A stretch of DNA of 64,000 nt from Cribrihabitans_A pelagius (GCF_048820915.1 NZ_JBMERR010000011.1:85724-149723), one strand, 5' to 3'. Shown: positions 16,847-25,905, counted from the first letter of the stretch. Notes: generated by a model from the letters alone, not told the origin. Made by a program: numbers and translations.

Positions 16847-17196
16847 CGGTGCGCCTGGCAGCAAACTGGCTGATCTGGATCCGCCTGGCGCTTGCCGCCG
16901 GGGTCCTGGCGCTGTTGGCAGCGCCGGAGGCAGCGCACGCCCATGCCGGACAACCGGTGGACCGGAGCGTGAATGCGGCACACCTGGACGCCGGCGCCTT
17001 GGATGACCCTGCCGGAGACGCGCGCCTGGGGCATTGCCATGCCGGGCTGGATTGCTCGGTCTTCGCCATATTTGCGGCCCCTGCTGAGCAGCCCGCGGCG
17101 CCGCCGCGGTTCAAGCCCCTGAGCCGGCGGCTGCCCCGCAGCGCCTGCGGCTGGGGTCCCTGTTTCGACCCGCCGCCGCCGCGAGTCCTGGTCTGA
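16843..17196 (+). CDS. Small secreted His/Cys protein, relative of 12942-13280
   Basis: A 117-residue protein from a GTG that overlaps the preceding stop (GTGA). It has an export signal (LALAAGVLALLAAPEAAHAHA), a short region with GHCHAGLDC, a CGWGPC pair and a proline-rich end, FDPPPPRVLV. No family is recognised. The layout parallels the small protein of the minus arm. Translational coupling to the cytochrome supports it being real. A role in periplasmic copper binding is inferred from its Cys/His content. Confidence 0.6.
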   Translation: MTVRLAANWLIWIRLALAAGVLALLAAPEAAHAHAGQPVDRSVNAAHLDAGALDDPAGDARLGHCHAGLDCSVFAIFAAPAEQPAAPPRFKPLSRRLPRSACGWGPCFDPPPPRVLV

Positions 17197-17236
17197 GTTG
17201 CGGTAAATTCAATCAGGCAAAGACAGGACAAGCAGA

Positions 17237-17848
17237 ATGAAACTCAAGCAGATTGCGATCGCGGCCGTGGCCGCCGGAACTGCCGCTGGCGCGGTTTGGG
17301 CACACGGCGGGGCCACCGGAATCGTCAAGGACCGCATGGACGCGATGGCGGACATGGGCAAGGCGATGAAGGCGCTGACGCCGATGATGCAGGGCAAGGC
17401 GCCTTATGATGCGGACGCCGTGCGCGCCGCCGCCGGACGTATCGGTGGCCACGCTGGTGAAACGATGACGGAACTGTTCCCGGAGGGAACGGATGGCATG
17501 CCCTCCGAGGCCAAACCCGCGATCTGGAGCAACTGGGGCGAGTTCAGCGCGCTTGCCGGACAGCTGGAGACGCTCTCGGAGGGGCTGGCGCTGGCTGCGG
17601 ACAACGGTCTGATGATGGCAGGTTCGCACAGCACCCCGGACATGATGGGAGGCGGCGGCATGATGGGCGGCGCCACGATGATGGGCGGCTCGGGCATGCA
17701 GGGCGTGTCTTCGATGATGGGAGGGGCGCCCATGCACGCCGCGCCGGGCCGCGAGGAGCTTGCGGAAATGCCCGCCGACGGCGTTTTCACGATGCTCAGC
17801 CAGACCTGTTCGGCCTGCCACTCCAAATTCCGCGCAGAGGCGAAGTGA
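17237..17848 (+). CDS. Cytochrome c-prime-like protein with Met-rich insertion
   Basis: A 203-residue class II cytochrome c. The signal peptide ends AVWAHG. The four-helix bundle has its single haem site at the C-terminus (CSACHSKFRAE). A Met/Gly-rich insert at about residues 126-165, with repeated MMGG units, sits before the last helix. Ordinary cytochromes c-prime lack it, which is why this protein is longer than the usual ~150. The insert looks like a copper-binding methionine region. The diheme cytochrome gene begins one base after its stop. Confidence 0.82.
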   Translation: MKLKQIAIAAVAAGTAAGAVWAHGGATGIVKDRMDAMADMGKAMKALTPMMQGKAPYDADAVRAAAGRIGGHAGETMTELFPEGTDGMPSEAKPAIWSNWGEFSALAGQLETLSEGLALAADNGLMMAGSHSTPDMMGGGGMMGGATMMGGSGMQGVSSMMGGAPMHAAPGREELAEMPADGVFTMLSQTCSACHSKFRAEAK

Positions 17849-17849
17849 C

Positions 17850-18746
17850 ATGCGCTGGATCGTGACCGGAGCGGCAGCCGCTGCCGTCTTCGGAGGATCG
17901 GTGATCGCCGCGCTTGCGGCCTGGCCGATCGGGGAGGAGCCCGCCCTGTCCGAACTGGAAGGGGATGCGGCGCGGGGGGCCTATCTGGCCCGGGCCAGCG
18001 GCTGCATCGCCTGCCACACGGACACCGAAGGCGGCGGCAAGCCGCTGGCAGGCGGTGCCCCCCTGGCGACCGATTTCGGCACCTTTTACCCGCCCAACCT
18101 GACCACCGATCCCGAGCATGGGATCGGGGCCTGGACGCAGACGGATTTCGCCCGCGCGGTGCGTCAGGGGATCTCGCCCGCGGGGGAGCCCTACTACCCC
18201 GCCTTCACCTATCCGTTTTACGCCAACTTCACGGATCAGGAGATCGCCGATCTCTGGGCGGCGTTCCAGACGGTGCCGCCGGTGGCGGAGCCGGACCGGC
18301 CGCATGACACCGGCTTCCCCTTCAACCAGCGCTGGGGGCTGAAGCTGTGGCGGGCCGCCTTCCTGGAGCCGCCGGAAACTGCGCCGGTGCCGGGCAGGAG
18401 CGATCAGTGGAACCGCGGGCGCGCGCTGGTCGAAGGCGCGGCCCATTGCGCCGCCTGCCACACCGGCCGCAACCTGGCCGGGGCGCGGGACGCGGAGCTG
18501 CGCTTCAAGGGCAACGACCGCCTGCCGGGCGGCTCCAGGGCGCCGGCAATCGACCCGGCCAGCCTGCGCGCAAAAGGCTGGGACGCGGATGCGCTGGCCT
18601 ATGGGCTGAAGTCCGGCCTGACGCCTTCGGGCGATGCGATGGGCGGCTCCATGGCAGAGGTGGTGTTCCAGGGCACCGCCTTCCTGACAGACGAGGACCG
18701 CCGCGCGATGGCAGCCTATCTGATGGACCTACCGGCCGGCGGCTGA
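17850..18746 (+). CDS. Diheme cytochrome c
   Basis: A 298-residue exported protein with an N-terminal hydrophobic segment (VTGAAAAAVFGGSVIAALAAW) and two haem sites, CIACHTD and CAACHTG, in two class I-like domains. The PNLTTDPEHGIGAWTQTDFARAVRQG stretch is typical of cytochrome subunits of alcohol, gluconate and related dehydrogenases. No dehydrogenase partner is adjacent, so in this operon it probably serves copper-linked electron transfer. An intrinsic terminator follows directly. Confidence 0.85.
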   Translation: MRWIVTGAAAAAVFGGSVIAALAAWPIGEEPALSELEGDAARGAYLARASGCIACHTDTEGGGKPLAGGAPLATDFGTFYPPNLTTDPEHGIGAWTQTDFARAVRQGISPAGEPYYPAFTYPFYANFTDQEIADLWAAFQTVPPVAEPDRPHDTGFPFNQRWGLKLWRAAFLEPPETAPVPGRSDQWNRGRALVEGAAHCAACHTGRNLAGARDAELRFKGNDRLPGGSRAPAIDPASLRAKGWDADALAYGLKSGLTPSGDAMGGSMAEVVFQGTAFLTDEDRRAMAAYLMDLPAGG

Positions 18747-18755
18747 ACAAATGCC

Positions 18756-18782
18756 GGGCCGCCGCCAGCGGCCCGCGTTTTT
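18756..18782 (+). terminator. Intrinsic terminator after the cytochrome genes
   Basis: Stem GGGCCGC / GCGGCCC with a 5-base loop is followed by GCG and five T. It lies between the diheme cytochrome and the multicopper oxidase, so the plus arm may have a partial stop here. Confidence 0.75.
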
Positions 18783-18798
18783 GAACAAGGGGGAAGCG

Positions 18799-20193
18799 AT
18801 GCTTTCACGGCGGAAATTTCTTGGCGCCGCGGGTGCCGCGGGGCTTGCGGCGGCACTGCCGGGCCCGGGCAGGGCGGCTCTGGCCGGCATGGAAGAGCTG
18901 CGCGCGGCGGAGGCCGCCTTCCAGCTGCTGCCGCCGGATTATCCTCAAACCCGCATCTGGAGCTACGGCGGCCGCACGCCGGGCGTGGAGATCCGGGTGC
19001 CGCAGGGCGGCCGGGTGCAGCGGCGCTTTGTCAATCGTCTGCCACAGGCCAGCACGGTGCATTGGCATGGCATCCGGGCGGCCAACGCGATGGACGGCGT
19101 GGCGGGGCTCACCCAGGAGCCGGTGCCGCCCGGCGGCAGCTTCGATTATGACTTCGCGCTGCCGGACGCGGGCACCTTCTGGTATCACGCGCACAACCGC
19201 TCGGCGGAACAGGTGGCCCGCGGGCTGCACGGCCCGCTGATCGTCGAGGAAGCGGCGCCGCCGGATGTGGACGCCGATACGGTGCTGGTGCTGGACGACT
19301 GGCTTCTGGACCCCGGGACCGGGCAGGTGCATCCGGTGTTCGGCGCGCCCCGCGACCGCTCGCACGCCGGGCGGATGGGCAATTTCGTTGCCACCAACGG
19401 CCAGCCCTCCTGGTCATTCGAGGTGAAGCGCCATCAGCGGCTGCGGCTGCGGCTGATCAATGCCGCCAACGCGCGGGTGTTTCCGCTGGCGCTGGCCGGG
19501 CTCGACGGCTGGATCGTGGCGCTGGACGGGATGCCGCTGGTGCAGCCGCAGCCTGTGTCCGGTCCGCTCGTGCTTGGCCCTGGCCAGCGCGCCGACCTGA
19601 TCGCCGATGTCACCGCCGAAGCCGGCGAAGAGGCAATCCTCGTGCGGGCAGACCGCGACGGCGGCTATGCCCAGGCGGCATTTCCGGTGCGCGGCACCGC
19701 CAGCACCGCCCGCCGCTCAGCGCCCGCACCGCTGCCGCCGAACCCGAAGATGGCGGTGACAGGGCTCGCGGACGCGCGGGTTCTGCACCTCGATATGGAG
19801 GGCGGCGCGATGGGCTCCCTGCGCGGTGCGGTGATGGACGGGGAAAAGGCCAGCTTCCGCCAGATGGCAGAAGCGAACCGGTTCTGGGCCTTCAACGGGG
19901 TGGTCGGCATGTCCGATGCGCCCCTGGCCATCATTGCCAGCGGGGAGACGGTGCGGCTGTCCATCCGCAACGCCACCGCTTTTCCGCATGCGATGCATCT
20001 GCACGGGATGCACTTCCGCACCATTGCGGCGGATGGCACGCTGGGGCCGCTGCGCGACACGGTGCTGAGCTTGGCCGGGGAGACCACCGAGATCGCCTTT
20101 GCCGCGGACAATCCCGGCGACTGGGCGTTTCACTGCCACATGCTGTCCCATGCGGCCTCGGGCATGATGACCTGGCTCAGGGTGCAGGGATGA
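18799..20193 (+). CDS. Tat-exported multicopper oxidase
   Basis: A 464-residue three-domain multicopper oxidase. The N-terminus has a twin-arginine signal (LSRRKFLGAAGAAGLAAALPG). The copper clusters VHWHGI, WYHAHN, HAMHLHGMHF and HCHMLSHAASGMM are intact. It is shorter than CopA and lacks the Met/His repeat, resembling CueO/SufI-like oxidases. It probably oxidises Cu(I) in the periplasm. The ATG at 18799 is chosen because the Tat motif follows at once and GGGGGAAG precedes it. Confidence 0.88.
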   Translation: MLSRRKFLGAAGAAGLAAALPGPGRAALAGMEELRAAEAAFQLLPPDYPQTRIWSYGGRTPGVEIRVPQGGRVQRRFVNRLPQASTVHWHGIRAANAMDGVAGLTQEPVPPGGSFDYDFALPDAGTFWYHAHNRSAEQVARGLHGPLIVEEAAPPDVDADTVLVLDDWLLDPGTGQVHPVFGAPRDRSHAGRMGNFVATNGQPSWSFEVKRHQRLRLRLINAANARVFPLALAGLDGWIVALDGMPLVQPQPVSGPLVLGPGQRADLIADVTAEAGEEAILVRADRDGGYAQAAFPVRGTASTARRSAPAPLPPNPKMAVTGLADARVLHLDMEGGAMGSLRGAVMDGEKASFRQMAEANRFWAFNGVVGMSDAPLAIIASGETVRLSIRNATAFPHAMHLHGMHFRTIAADGTLGPLRDTVLSLAGETTEIAFAADNPGDWAFHCHMLSHAASGMMTWLRVQG

Positions 20194-20321
20194 GCGGGGG
20201 AGGCCGGCTGTGCCGCGCCCCGCGGCAGCTTCAGGCACATCAAACCCGCCCGGCCGGAGGAGCTCCGGCAGATGCAGGCGGACGCAACAGCGGCGCAAGC
20301 CGGACAGGAAGGAACAGACCG

Positions 20322-21053
20322 ATGACCCGGATGAAACGCGCAGCCCTCGCCCTGAGCCTGGCAGCCTTGCCTTCGCTCGCCCCGGCGGCGGACCTGAGCG
20401 AGGAAGAGATCAAGCAACTGGTCTATGAGGCCATCATGGAGCGGCCCGAGATCATCATGCAGGCGGTCGAAAAACTGCGGAGCAGCGAAGCAGCGGCTCA
20501 GGATGCCGCAGTGCAAAACGCCCTGGAAGACAACCGGGACATGCTGGAACGCGATGCCAACGCGCCGGTGCTGGGCAATCCGGAGGGCGATGTCACGGTG
20601 GTCGAGTTCTTCGACTACAACTGCCCCTATTGCCGCCGGGCGATGCCGCATGTGCAAGGGCTGCTTGAGGCTGATGAAAACGTCCGCGTCGTCTACCGCG
20701 AGTGGCCGATATTGGGCGAAGGCTCGGTGTTTGCGGCGCGGGCGGCGCTGGCGGCCCGCAATCAGGGCAAATACGAGGAGTTTCATTGGGCGCTGATGGG
20801 TATGGAGGGCCGGGCCGGCGAAGCCACCGTGATGCGTGCGGCCCAGGAGGTTGGCCTGGATACGGAACAGCTGCGCCGCGACATGGAAGCGCCCGAGGTG
20901 GAGGCGCACATCGCCGCCTCGATGCGGCTGGCGGGCGCGCTTGGCTTCAACGGCACGCCCTCTTTCGTGGTGGGCGGCAATCTGGTGCCGGGGCTTGCCG
21001 AGCAGAGCCGGCTGCAGCAGCTGGTCGACCAGACCCGCAGCGCGGCGGAGTGA
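20322..21053 (+). CDS. DsbA-family thiol oxidoreductase, ScsC-like
   Basis: A 243-residue exported thioredoxin-fold protein. A signal peptide is followed by an N-terminal helical segment (LSEEEIKQLVYEAIMERPEIIMQAVEKL) like the oligomerisation stalk of ScsC and relatives. The active site is CPYC (FFDYNCPYCRRAM), and the cis-Pro loop is in GTPSFVVGG. Such proteins protect or repair periplasmic disulfides under copper stress. GGAAGGA precedes the chosen ATG; an ATG three codons later is possible. The upstream frame overlaps the oxidase stop but would bury the signal peptide. Confidence 0.83.
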   Translation: MTRMKRAALALSLAALPSLAPAADLSEEEIKQLVYEAIMERPEIIMQAVEKLRSSEAAAQDAAVQNALEDNRDMLERDANAPVLGNPEGDVTVVEFFDYNCPYCRRAMPHVQGLLEADENVRVVYREWPILGEGSVFAARAALAARNQGKYEEFHWALMGMEGRAGEATVMRAAQEVGLDTEQLRRDMEAPEVEAHIAASMRLAGALGFNGTPSFVVGGNLVPGLAEQSRLQQLVDQTRSAAE

Positions 21054-21595
21054 TATCCCGCCGCGCCCGGTGCGGCTGATTTTGTAACATGGTGTCGCAG
21101 CCGCCCCGGCTGCGACAGGCCGGTACAAATCCGCAAGTGCGTCATCTGGCACTTCCGGATCTGCGCCTACTAACCTGTGATCGCGCCGTAACACCTTTTT
21201 TCGCAGCATAACTTTCGGGCAGGCGGCATGGCTCAGAATGGTTTTCCGCTGGCATTGAGCCCGGGCCGAAGAGGCAAGTATGCGCTGCTGGGGGCCGCCG
21301 CTGCCAGCCGTCCAGTGCCGTGCATCTCAATTGGCTTGATCAGCTGTGCCGCCGGGCTGCCGGCGCTTCCCGCTCGCGGCCATCGATGGGATACTGCCTC
21401 CAGGTTTCATCCTCGTCCGCCTTGGAAGCGGGATCTCCGGGCGCGGCCCGGTGCGTTTGTGCGCGGCGGGGCCGGACCCGGGCCGCTCACGGGCCTCCAG
21501 GTCCTGCGGGCGGCCCGGGCGCAAGACGGGCCTGGCTCGCGGCCGCCCGCAGGCTGGAAGGGACGCCGGCATTTTTCGCACAGGAGGGTAACCGC
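21054..21595. other. Long gap before the copper ATPase
   Basis: It contains a 9-bp hairpin GTCGCAGCC / GGCTGCGAC at 21094-21116 with no T-run, just after the thiol oxidoreductase gene. A TGTA-N6-TGTC element at 21083-21096 resembles the candidate CopR boxes. The rest is open in several frames, but no product is recognisable. It probably holds the ATPase promoter. Confidence 0.4.
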
Positions 21596-23965
21596 ATGAC
21601 CAATTTTGACAGCGGCTCGAATGCCGGGACGGCTGGAGGCACCGTGTTCACCTGCCCGATGCACCCCGGGGTGCGCGCGCCGGGTCCCGGAGACTGCCCC
21701 GTGTGCGGCATGCATCTGGTGCCCGAAGGCGAGGCGGCCGGACACGGCGGCACTCATCACGCAGGGCATGGGCATCGCGCAGCGGAGCCCGCGGCGGCGG
21801 GCGCCTATGACACCGTGCCCGCGGGCTGGGACGGGCCGGTCTACACCTGCCCGATGCACCCCGGGGTGCGGCAGACAGAACCCGGCGCCTGCCCGCTCTG
21901 CGGCATGGGGCTGGAACTGGAGGCCGGATCGGCGGCGGCGGAGGGGCCGAACCCGGAACTTGTGGATTTCACCCGCCGCTTCTGGGCGGGCGCGGTTCTC
22001 ACCCTGCCGCTGCTGCTCATGACAATGGGCCCTATGCTCGGACTCGAAGGCGTGCGCGGCCTCTTCGGCGAGCGGGCGGCGCAGTGGATCGAGCTGGTGC
22101 TCGGCACGCCGGTGGTGCTGTGGTGCGGCTGGCCGTTCCTGGTGCGCGGCTGGCATTCCTTCCGCACCCTGAAGCTCAACATGTTCAGCCTGATTGCTAT
22201 GGGGGTGACGGCCGCCTGGCTGTTCAGCGTTGTGGCGGTGCTGGTGCCCGGCATCTTCCCGGCGGGTTTCCGCGATGCCGAAGGCCATGTCGGCGTCTAT
22301 TTCGAGGCCGCAGCGGTGATCGTGACCCTGGTGCTCTTGGGCCAGGTGATGGAGCTGCGCGCCCGCGAGGGCACCGGCCAGGCGATCCGGGCGCTCCTAG
22401 ACATGGCGGCCAAGACCGCGCTGGTGATCCGCCCGGACGGCCAGGAGGAGGAAATTCCGCTGGAGGAGGTGCATCCGGGCGACCGCTTGCGGGTGCGGCC
22501 CGGCGGCAAGGTGCCGGTGGACGGGGTGGTGCTCGAGGGGCGCTCTCCGGTCGATGAAAGCATGATCTCGGGCGAGCCGGTGCCGGTGGAGAAAACCGCA
22601 GGCGATCCGGTCACGGGCGCGACCATCAACGGCACCGGCTCGCTGATCATCGAAGCCACCCGCGTCGGTGCCGACACGCTGCTGTCGCAGATCGTCGGGA
22701 TGGTGGCCAACGCCCAGAAAAGCCGGGCGCCGATCCAGAAATACGCCGACAAGGTGGCCGGCTGGTTCGTGCCGGCGGTCATCGCGGTTGCGGTGCTGGC
22801 CTTCATTGCCTGGGCGCTGTGGGGACCGGCGCCGGCGCTGAGCTATGCGCTTGTCTCGGCCGTTGCGGTGCTGATCATCGCCTGCCCCTGCGCGCTGGGT
22901 CTGGCGACGCCGCTGTCGGTCATGACGGCCACCGGGCGCGGCGCCCAGGCCGGGGTGCTGATCAAGAACGCCGAGGCGCTGGAGCGGTTCGAGAAGGTGG
23001 ATACGCTGATCGTCGACAAGACCGGCACCCTGACCGAGGGCAAGCCGCGGCTGGTGGCGGTGCTGCCCGAGCCCGGTCACGCGGAGGCCGAGGTCCTGCG
23101 CCTCGCAGCGGCGCTGGAAAAAGGCTCCGAGCACCCACTGGCCGAGGCAATCGTGGCCGGCGCGCGGGAACGGGGCACGGACCTGGGCACGGAATTGGGC
23201 AAGGTCACGGATTTCGAGGCAGTTACCGGCAAGGGGGTCATGGGGCGGGTCGAGGGACGGCCCGTGGCGCTTGGCAACTTGCGGCTGGTGCAGGACCTGG
23301 GGCTGGAGGCGGCAGCGCTGGAGGCCAAGGCAGACGCCCGCCGCGACAAGGGCGAAACCGTGATGTTCGTGGTTCTCGACGGTGCCGTCGCCGGTTTGGT
23401 GGCGGTTGCCGATCCGGTCAAGGAAACCACGCCCGCGGCATTGCAGGCGCTGCACGGTCTCGGCTTCCGCATCATCATGGCAACCGGCGACAACGAACGG
23501 ACGGCCCGCGCCGTGGCCGGGCCGCTGGGCATAGACGAGATCCGGGCCGGCGTCCTGCCGCAGGACAAGGCCCGCATCGTGCAGGAGCTGCAAGGCCAGG
23601 GCCGCAAGGTTGCGATGGCGGGGGACGGGGTCAATGACGCGCCGGCGCTGGCCCAGGCCGATGCCGGCATCGCCATGGGAACCGGCGCCGATGTGGCCAT
23701 CGAAAGCGCGGGCCTTACGCTGGTGAAGGGCGACCTGGACGGCATCGTGCGCGCCCGGCGCCTGGCCCGCGCCACCATGCGCAACATCCGCCAGAACCTG
23801 TTCTTTGCGATGATCTACAACGCCGCCGGCGTTCCGGTTGCGGCCGGGCTGCTGTATCCGGTCTTTGGCCTCCTGATCAGCCCGATGTTCGCCGCCTTCG
23901 CGATGAGCGCCTCCTCGGTGTCGGTGGTGGTGAACGCGCTGCGGCTGCGGCGGGTCCGCATTTGA
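21596..23965 (+). CDS. copA-type ATPase: P1B-type copper-translocating ATPase
   Basis: A 789-residue heavy-metal ATPase. Two N-terminal metal-binding repeats (TCPMHPGVRAPGPGDCPVCGM and a second TCPMHPGVR...CPLCGM) replace the usual CxxC domains. The core has an actuator SGEPVPVEK, the membrane CPC motif (ACPCALGLATPLS), the phosphorylation site DKTGTLTEG, SEHPLAEAI and GDGVNDAPA. C-terminal helices carry YNAAGVP and MSASSVSVVVNAL, which fit the Cu(I) P1B-1 class. It exports cytoplasmic copper. AGGAGG lies ten bases before the ATG; open frame upstream carries no domain. Confidence 0.92.
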   Translation: MTNFDSGSNAGTAGGTVFTCPMHPGVRAPGPGDCPVCGMHLVPEGEAAGHGGTHHAGHGHRAAEPAAAGAYDTVPAGWDGPVYTCPMHPGVRQTEPGACPLCGMGLELEAGSAAAEGPNPELVDFTRRFWAGAVLTLPLLLMTMGPMLGLEGVRGLFGERAAQWIELVLGTPVVLWCGWPFLVRGWHSFRTLKLNMFSLIAMGVTAAWLFSVVAVLVPGIFPAGFRDAEGHVGVYFEAAAVIVTLVLLGQVMELRAREGTGQAIRALLDMAAKTALVIRPDGQEEEIPLEEVHPGDRLRVRPGGKVPVDGVVLEGRSPVDESMISGEPVPVEKTAGDPVTGATINGTGSLIIEATRVGADTLLSQIVGMVANAQKSRAPIQKYADKVAGWFVPAVIAVAVLAFIAWALWGPAPALSYALVSAVAVLIIACPCALGLATPLSVMTATGRGAQAGVLIKNAEALERFEKVDTLIVDKTGTLTEGKPRLVAVLPEPGHAEAEVLRLAAALEKGSEHPLAEAIVAGARERGTDLGTELGKVTDFEAVTGKGVMGRVEGRPVALGNLRLVQDLGLEAAALEAKADARRDKGETVMFVVLDGAVAGLVAVADPVKETTPAALQALHGLGFRIIMATGDNERTARAVAGPLGIDEIRAGVLPQDKARIVQELQGQGRKVAMAGDGVNDAPALAQADAGIAMGTGADVAIESAGLTLVKGDLDGIVRARRLARATMRNIRQNLFFAMIYNAAGVPVAAGLLYPVFGLLISPMFAAFAMSASSVSVVVNALRLRRVRI

Positions 23966-24008
23966 CGGCGCGGCGGACGGAACGGCAACGGAAAAGAGGG
24001 ACGGGACC

Positions 24009-24116
24009 ATGACGGAAGGACACGGCACACACGGCAAACAGGGCGAAACCGGCGATGCCGGCGGGGCGCGCTCCGGCTCGATCAGCCTGACCGGCGCCGT
24101 CGCCATGGGCACCGGG
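24009..24116 (+). pseudogene. Truncated APC-family permease (N-terminus only)
   Basis: A good start follows the ATPase by 43 bp. A His/Gly-rich tail leads into SGSISLTGAVAMGTG, which matches the first membrane helix of APC-superfamily amino-acid permeases. The normal continuation (GAGIFALTGQ-type) is missing: after about 36 residues the frame becomes unrelated and antisense to the next gene. It marks a deletion or recombination junction at the right edge of the copper island. Confidence 0.6.
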
Positions 24117-24151
24117 CCGCAGTATGACTGGCCGGCCAGGGCCCGGCGGGA

Positions 24152-24385
24152 TCAGTGCAGGCTCAGCAGCATTCCGATGTCGCGGCGGCTCAGGCGTTTC
24201 AGCAGGGTTTTTTCCTCCGCCGAAAGCCGGGCCCCGCCGTCGATACGCTGCTGCAGGAGCGCCGCGACCTCGCTGGTGGAGCGGTAGTAGAAGTCCGGCT
24301 CTGTCCGGCTGAGCTCCTCCAGAAGCCGTTGCAGCAGCTGTTTCTGCTTCTCCGAATCCAGATCCTTGCGCTTGTCCTGTAACAT
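24152..24385 (-). CDS. Small hypothetical helical protein
   Basis: A 77-residue charged protein predicted to be all helical: KQKQLLQRLLEELSRTEPDFYYRSTSEVAALLQQRIDGG, then LSAEEKTLLKRLSRRDIGMLLSLH. No signal peptide or cysteine, and no family recognised. The start at 24385 is chosen because upstream sequence lacks coding character. It faces the truncated permease. Confidence 0.4.
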   Translation of the reverse strand: MLQDKRKDLDSEKQKQLLQRLLEELSRTEPDFYYRSTSEVAALLQQRIDGGARLSAEEKTLLKRLSRRDIGMLLSLH

Positions 24386-24646
24386 GACGTGTCCAAAACA
24401 GTTTCCCCTTGCGCCATAGGATAGAGCGCGCGGCGGCGCGGCCAAACTGTTTTCCTGGCGGGACGCTTCCGTCACTGTACCGGGCGTAAAAATAACATAA
24501 TTCGCATTACGCAGCCTGCTGCTGTACCCGGGGGCGCATTCCATTCCGGGTTGCGGCACGTCCCCTATCCTGCTGGCAACCAAGGAGAATGGAAGATGGA
24601 AGCTGTTGCCCTCCGCTTCCGGAGGCGGGCAGTTGCCCTGCGGTGT

Positions 24647-25807
24647 TTACGCGGGCTTGACCTCCGCCCGCGGGTGGCGGATCTGCCAGATGCTGGCCGC
24701 AAATACCGTGACCGTCAGCTGGAAGGCCAGGAAAGCGCTCATGGCTGTCAGCAGGCCGAACGCGTCGGCGAGCGCGCCGCTGGCGATGACCGGCAGGGAG
24801 AAGCCCACGTAAGCGTATACAAATAACCCAGCTGTTGCCCGGGCGCGGTTCTCCGGGGCACGAAGAGAAAATTCGGAAAGGCTGGCAAGGTAGGTGAAGC
24901 CATAGCTGGCCGAACTGGTGGTACAGGTTCCGGCCAGGATCAGAATGATGGACTGGGACCAGACGCCTGCCAGAAGCATGAGAAAGCCGAACGGAACCAG
25001 GATGTACCCCGCGAGCAGAGATCCCGGATTGCTCATCCTGCGGGCCGCGGGCTGGCACAGGAAACCGATGAAGATTGCAAGGAAGATAACCAGCCCGGTG
25101 TAGGCGCCGAACCCTTGCTCTTCCAGTTGCAGCGGAACCACGGCGATCGTCATGCCTGTCGTTGACCAGGCAAGGGCCAGCGCAACGCCAAAGGGCCAGG
25201 TCCGCGGCGGAAACACAGGCAAGCGCAACAACGGCACGGCCTTGCGAAGGTCAGTCCGCGGCAACAGCAGCGTGGACACAGCAAGGGCCGGCGCAAGCAG
25301 GAAAAGCGCGGCAAAACTGGCCGGCAGGGTTGCCGGCCCCTGCAGATCCAGACTGACACCAGTAGCCAGGGCGCCGCCGCCAAATCCCAGAGATGTCGCC
25401 GACGTCACCAGAAGGGCGGCCTCCTTGGCTTTGCTTTCACCAAGGATCTCAACCATGTACGCCGTGCCCGCGGTGGTTGCCAGACCTGTGCCGGCACCAA
25501 GCATGAAACGGGCAGCAACCAGAACCTGCCAGCTGGGATATATGACCAGCAGCAGCGTGGCGGTCAGGCCGAGCAGGAGGGCGGCCGCGACCGGAATCCG
25601 GCGTCCGATACGGTCCGACAGGCCGCCAAGAAGCATCAGTGCCGGCATCAAGCCGGCGGCATAGGCTGCGAATGCAAAGGTGACCGCGGTTGCGCCAACC
25701 TCGCTTTCTGCCGCGTAAACGCTGTACAGGGGCGCTTGGAGGTTCACGGCAAAAGTCACCGTGAACAGCGCCGCAGCGAGCAGAGAGGAGGGGATGATTT
25801 TCGTCAT
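24647..25807 (-). CDS. MFS transporter
   Basis: A 386-residue major facilitator with about twelve membrane segments. The loop 2-3 signature is GGLSDRIGRR, and ARFMLGAGTGLATTAGTAYMVE is typical of drug:H+ or sugar-efflux antiporters. It is divergent from the MocR regulator with 98 bp between starts, so it is likely the regulator's target. Substrate unknown. The sequence is slightly less GC-rich than the copper island, which suggests a separate origin. Confidence 0.85.
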   Translation of the reverse strand: MTKIIPSSLLAAALFTVTFAVNLQAPLYSVYAAESEVGATAVTFAFAAYAAGLMPALMLLGGLSDRIGRRIPVAAALLLGLTATLLLVIYPSWQVLVAARFMLGAGTGLATTAGTAYMVEILGESKAKEAALLVTSATSLGFGGGALATGVSLDLQGPATLPASFAALFLLAPALAVSTLLLPRTDLRKAVPLLRLPVFPPRTWPFGVALALAWSTTGMTIAVVPLQLEEQGFGAYTGLVIFLAIFIGFLCQPAARRMSNPGSLLAGYILVPFGFLMLLAGVWSQSIILILAGTCTTSSASYGFTYLASLSEFSLRAPENRARATAGLFVYAYVGFSLPVIASGALADAFGLLTAMSAFLAFQLTVTVFAASIWQIRHPRAEVKPA

Positions 25808-25861
25808 AGGTGTGTCCGCGCCCTTCAGGATGCTCTTTGGTTGACACAGGGCTCAAACCAT

Positions 25862-25879
25862 TACAATTACTTTATTGTA
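25862..25879. promoter_or_regulatory. Inverted repeat between MFS and MocR genes
   Basis: TACAAT, six bases, ATTGTA forms a perfect 6-bp-arm palindrome. A TTGACA hexamer lies at 25841-25846. It is a candidate operator for the MocR protein controlling both divergent genes. Confidence 0.4.
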
Positions 25880-25905
25880 CTAAGGACAGCTGGGTGCTGC
25901 ACTAG

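Noticed and set aside
20190..20321. A 44-codon extension of the DsbA-like protein overlapping the oxidase stop
   Set aside because: It would bury the signal peptide; a good ribosome site precedes the ATG at 20322.
21320..21595. A 92-codon extension of the copper ATPase
   Set aside because: No domain and Arg-rich; AGGAGG sits just before the internal ATG at 21596.
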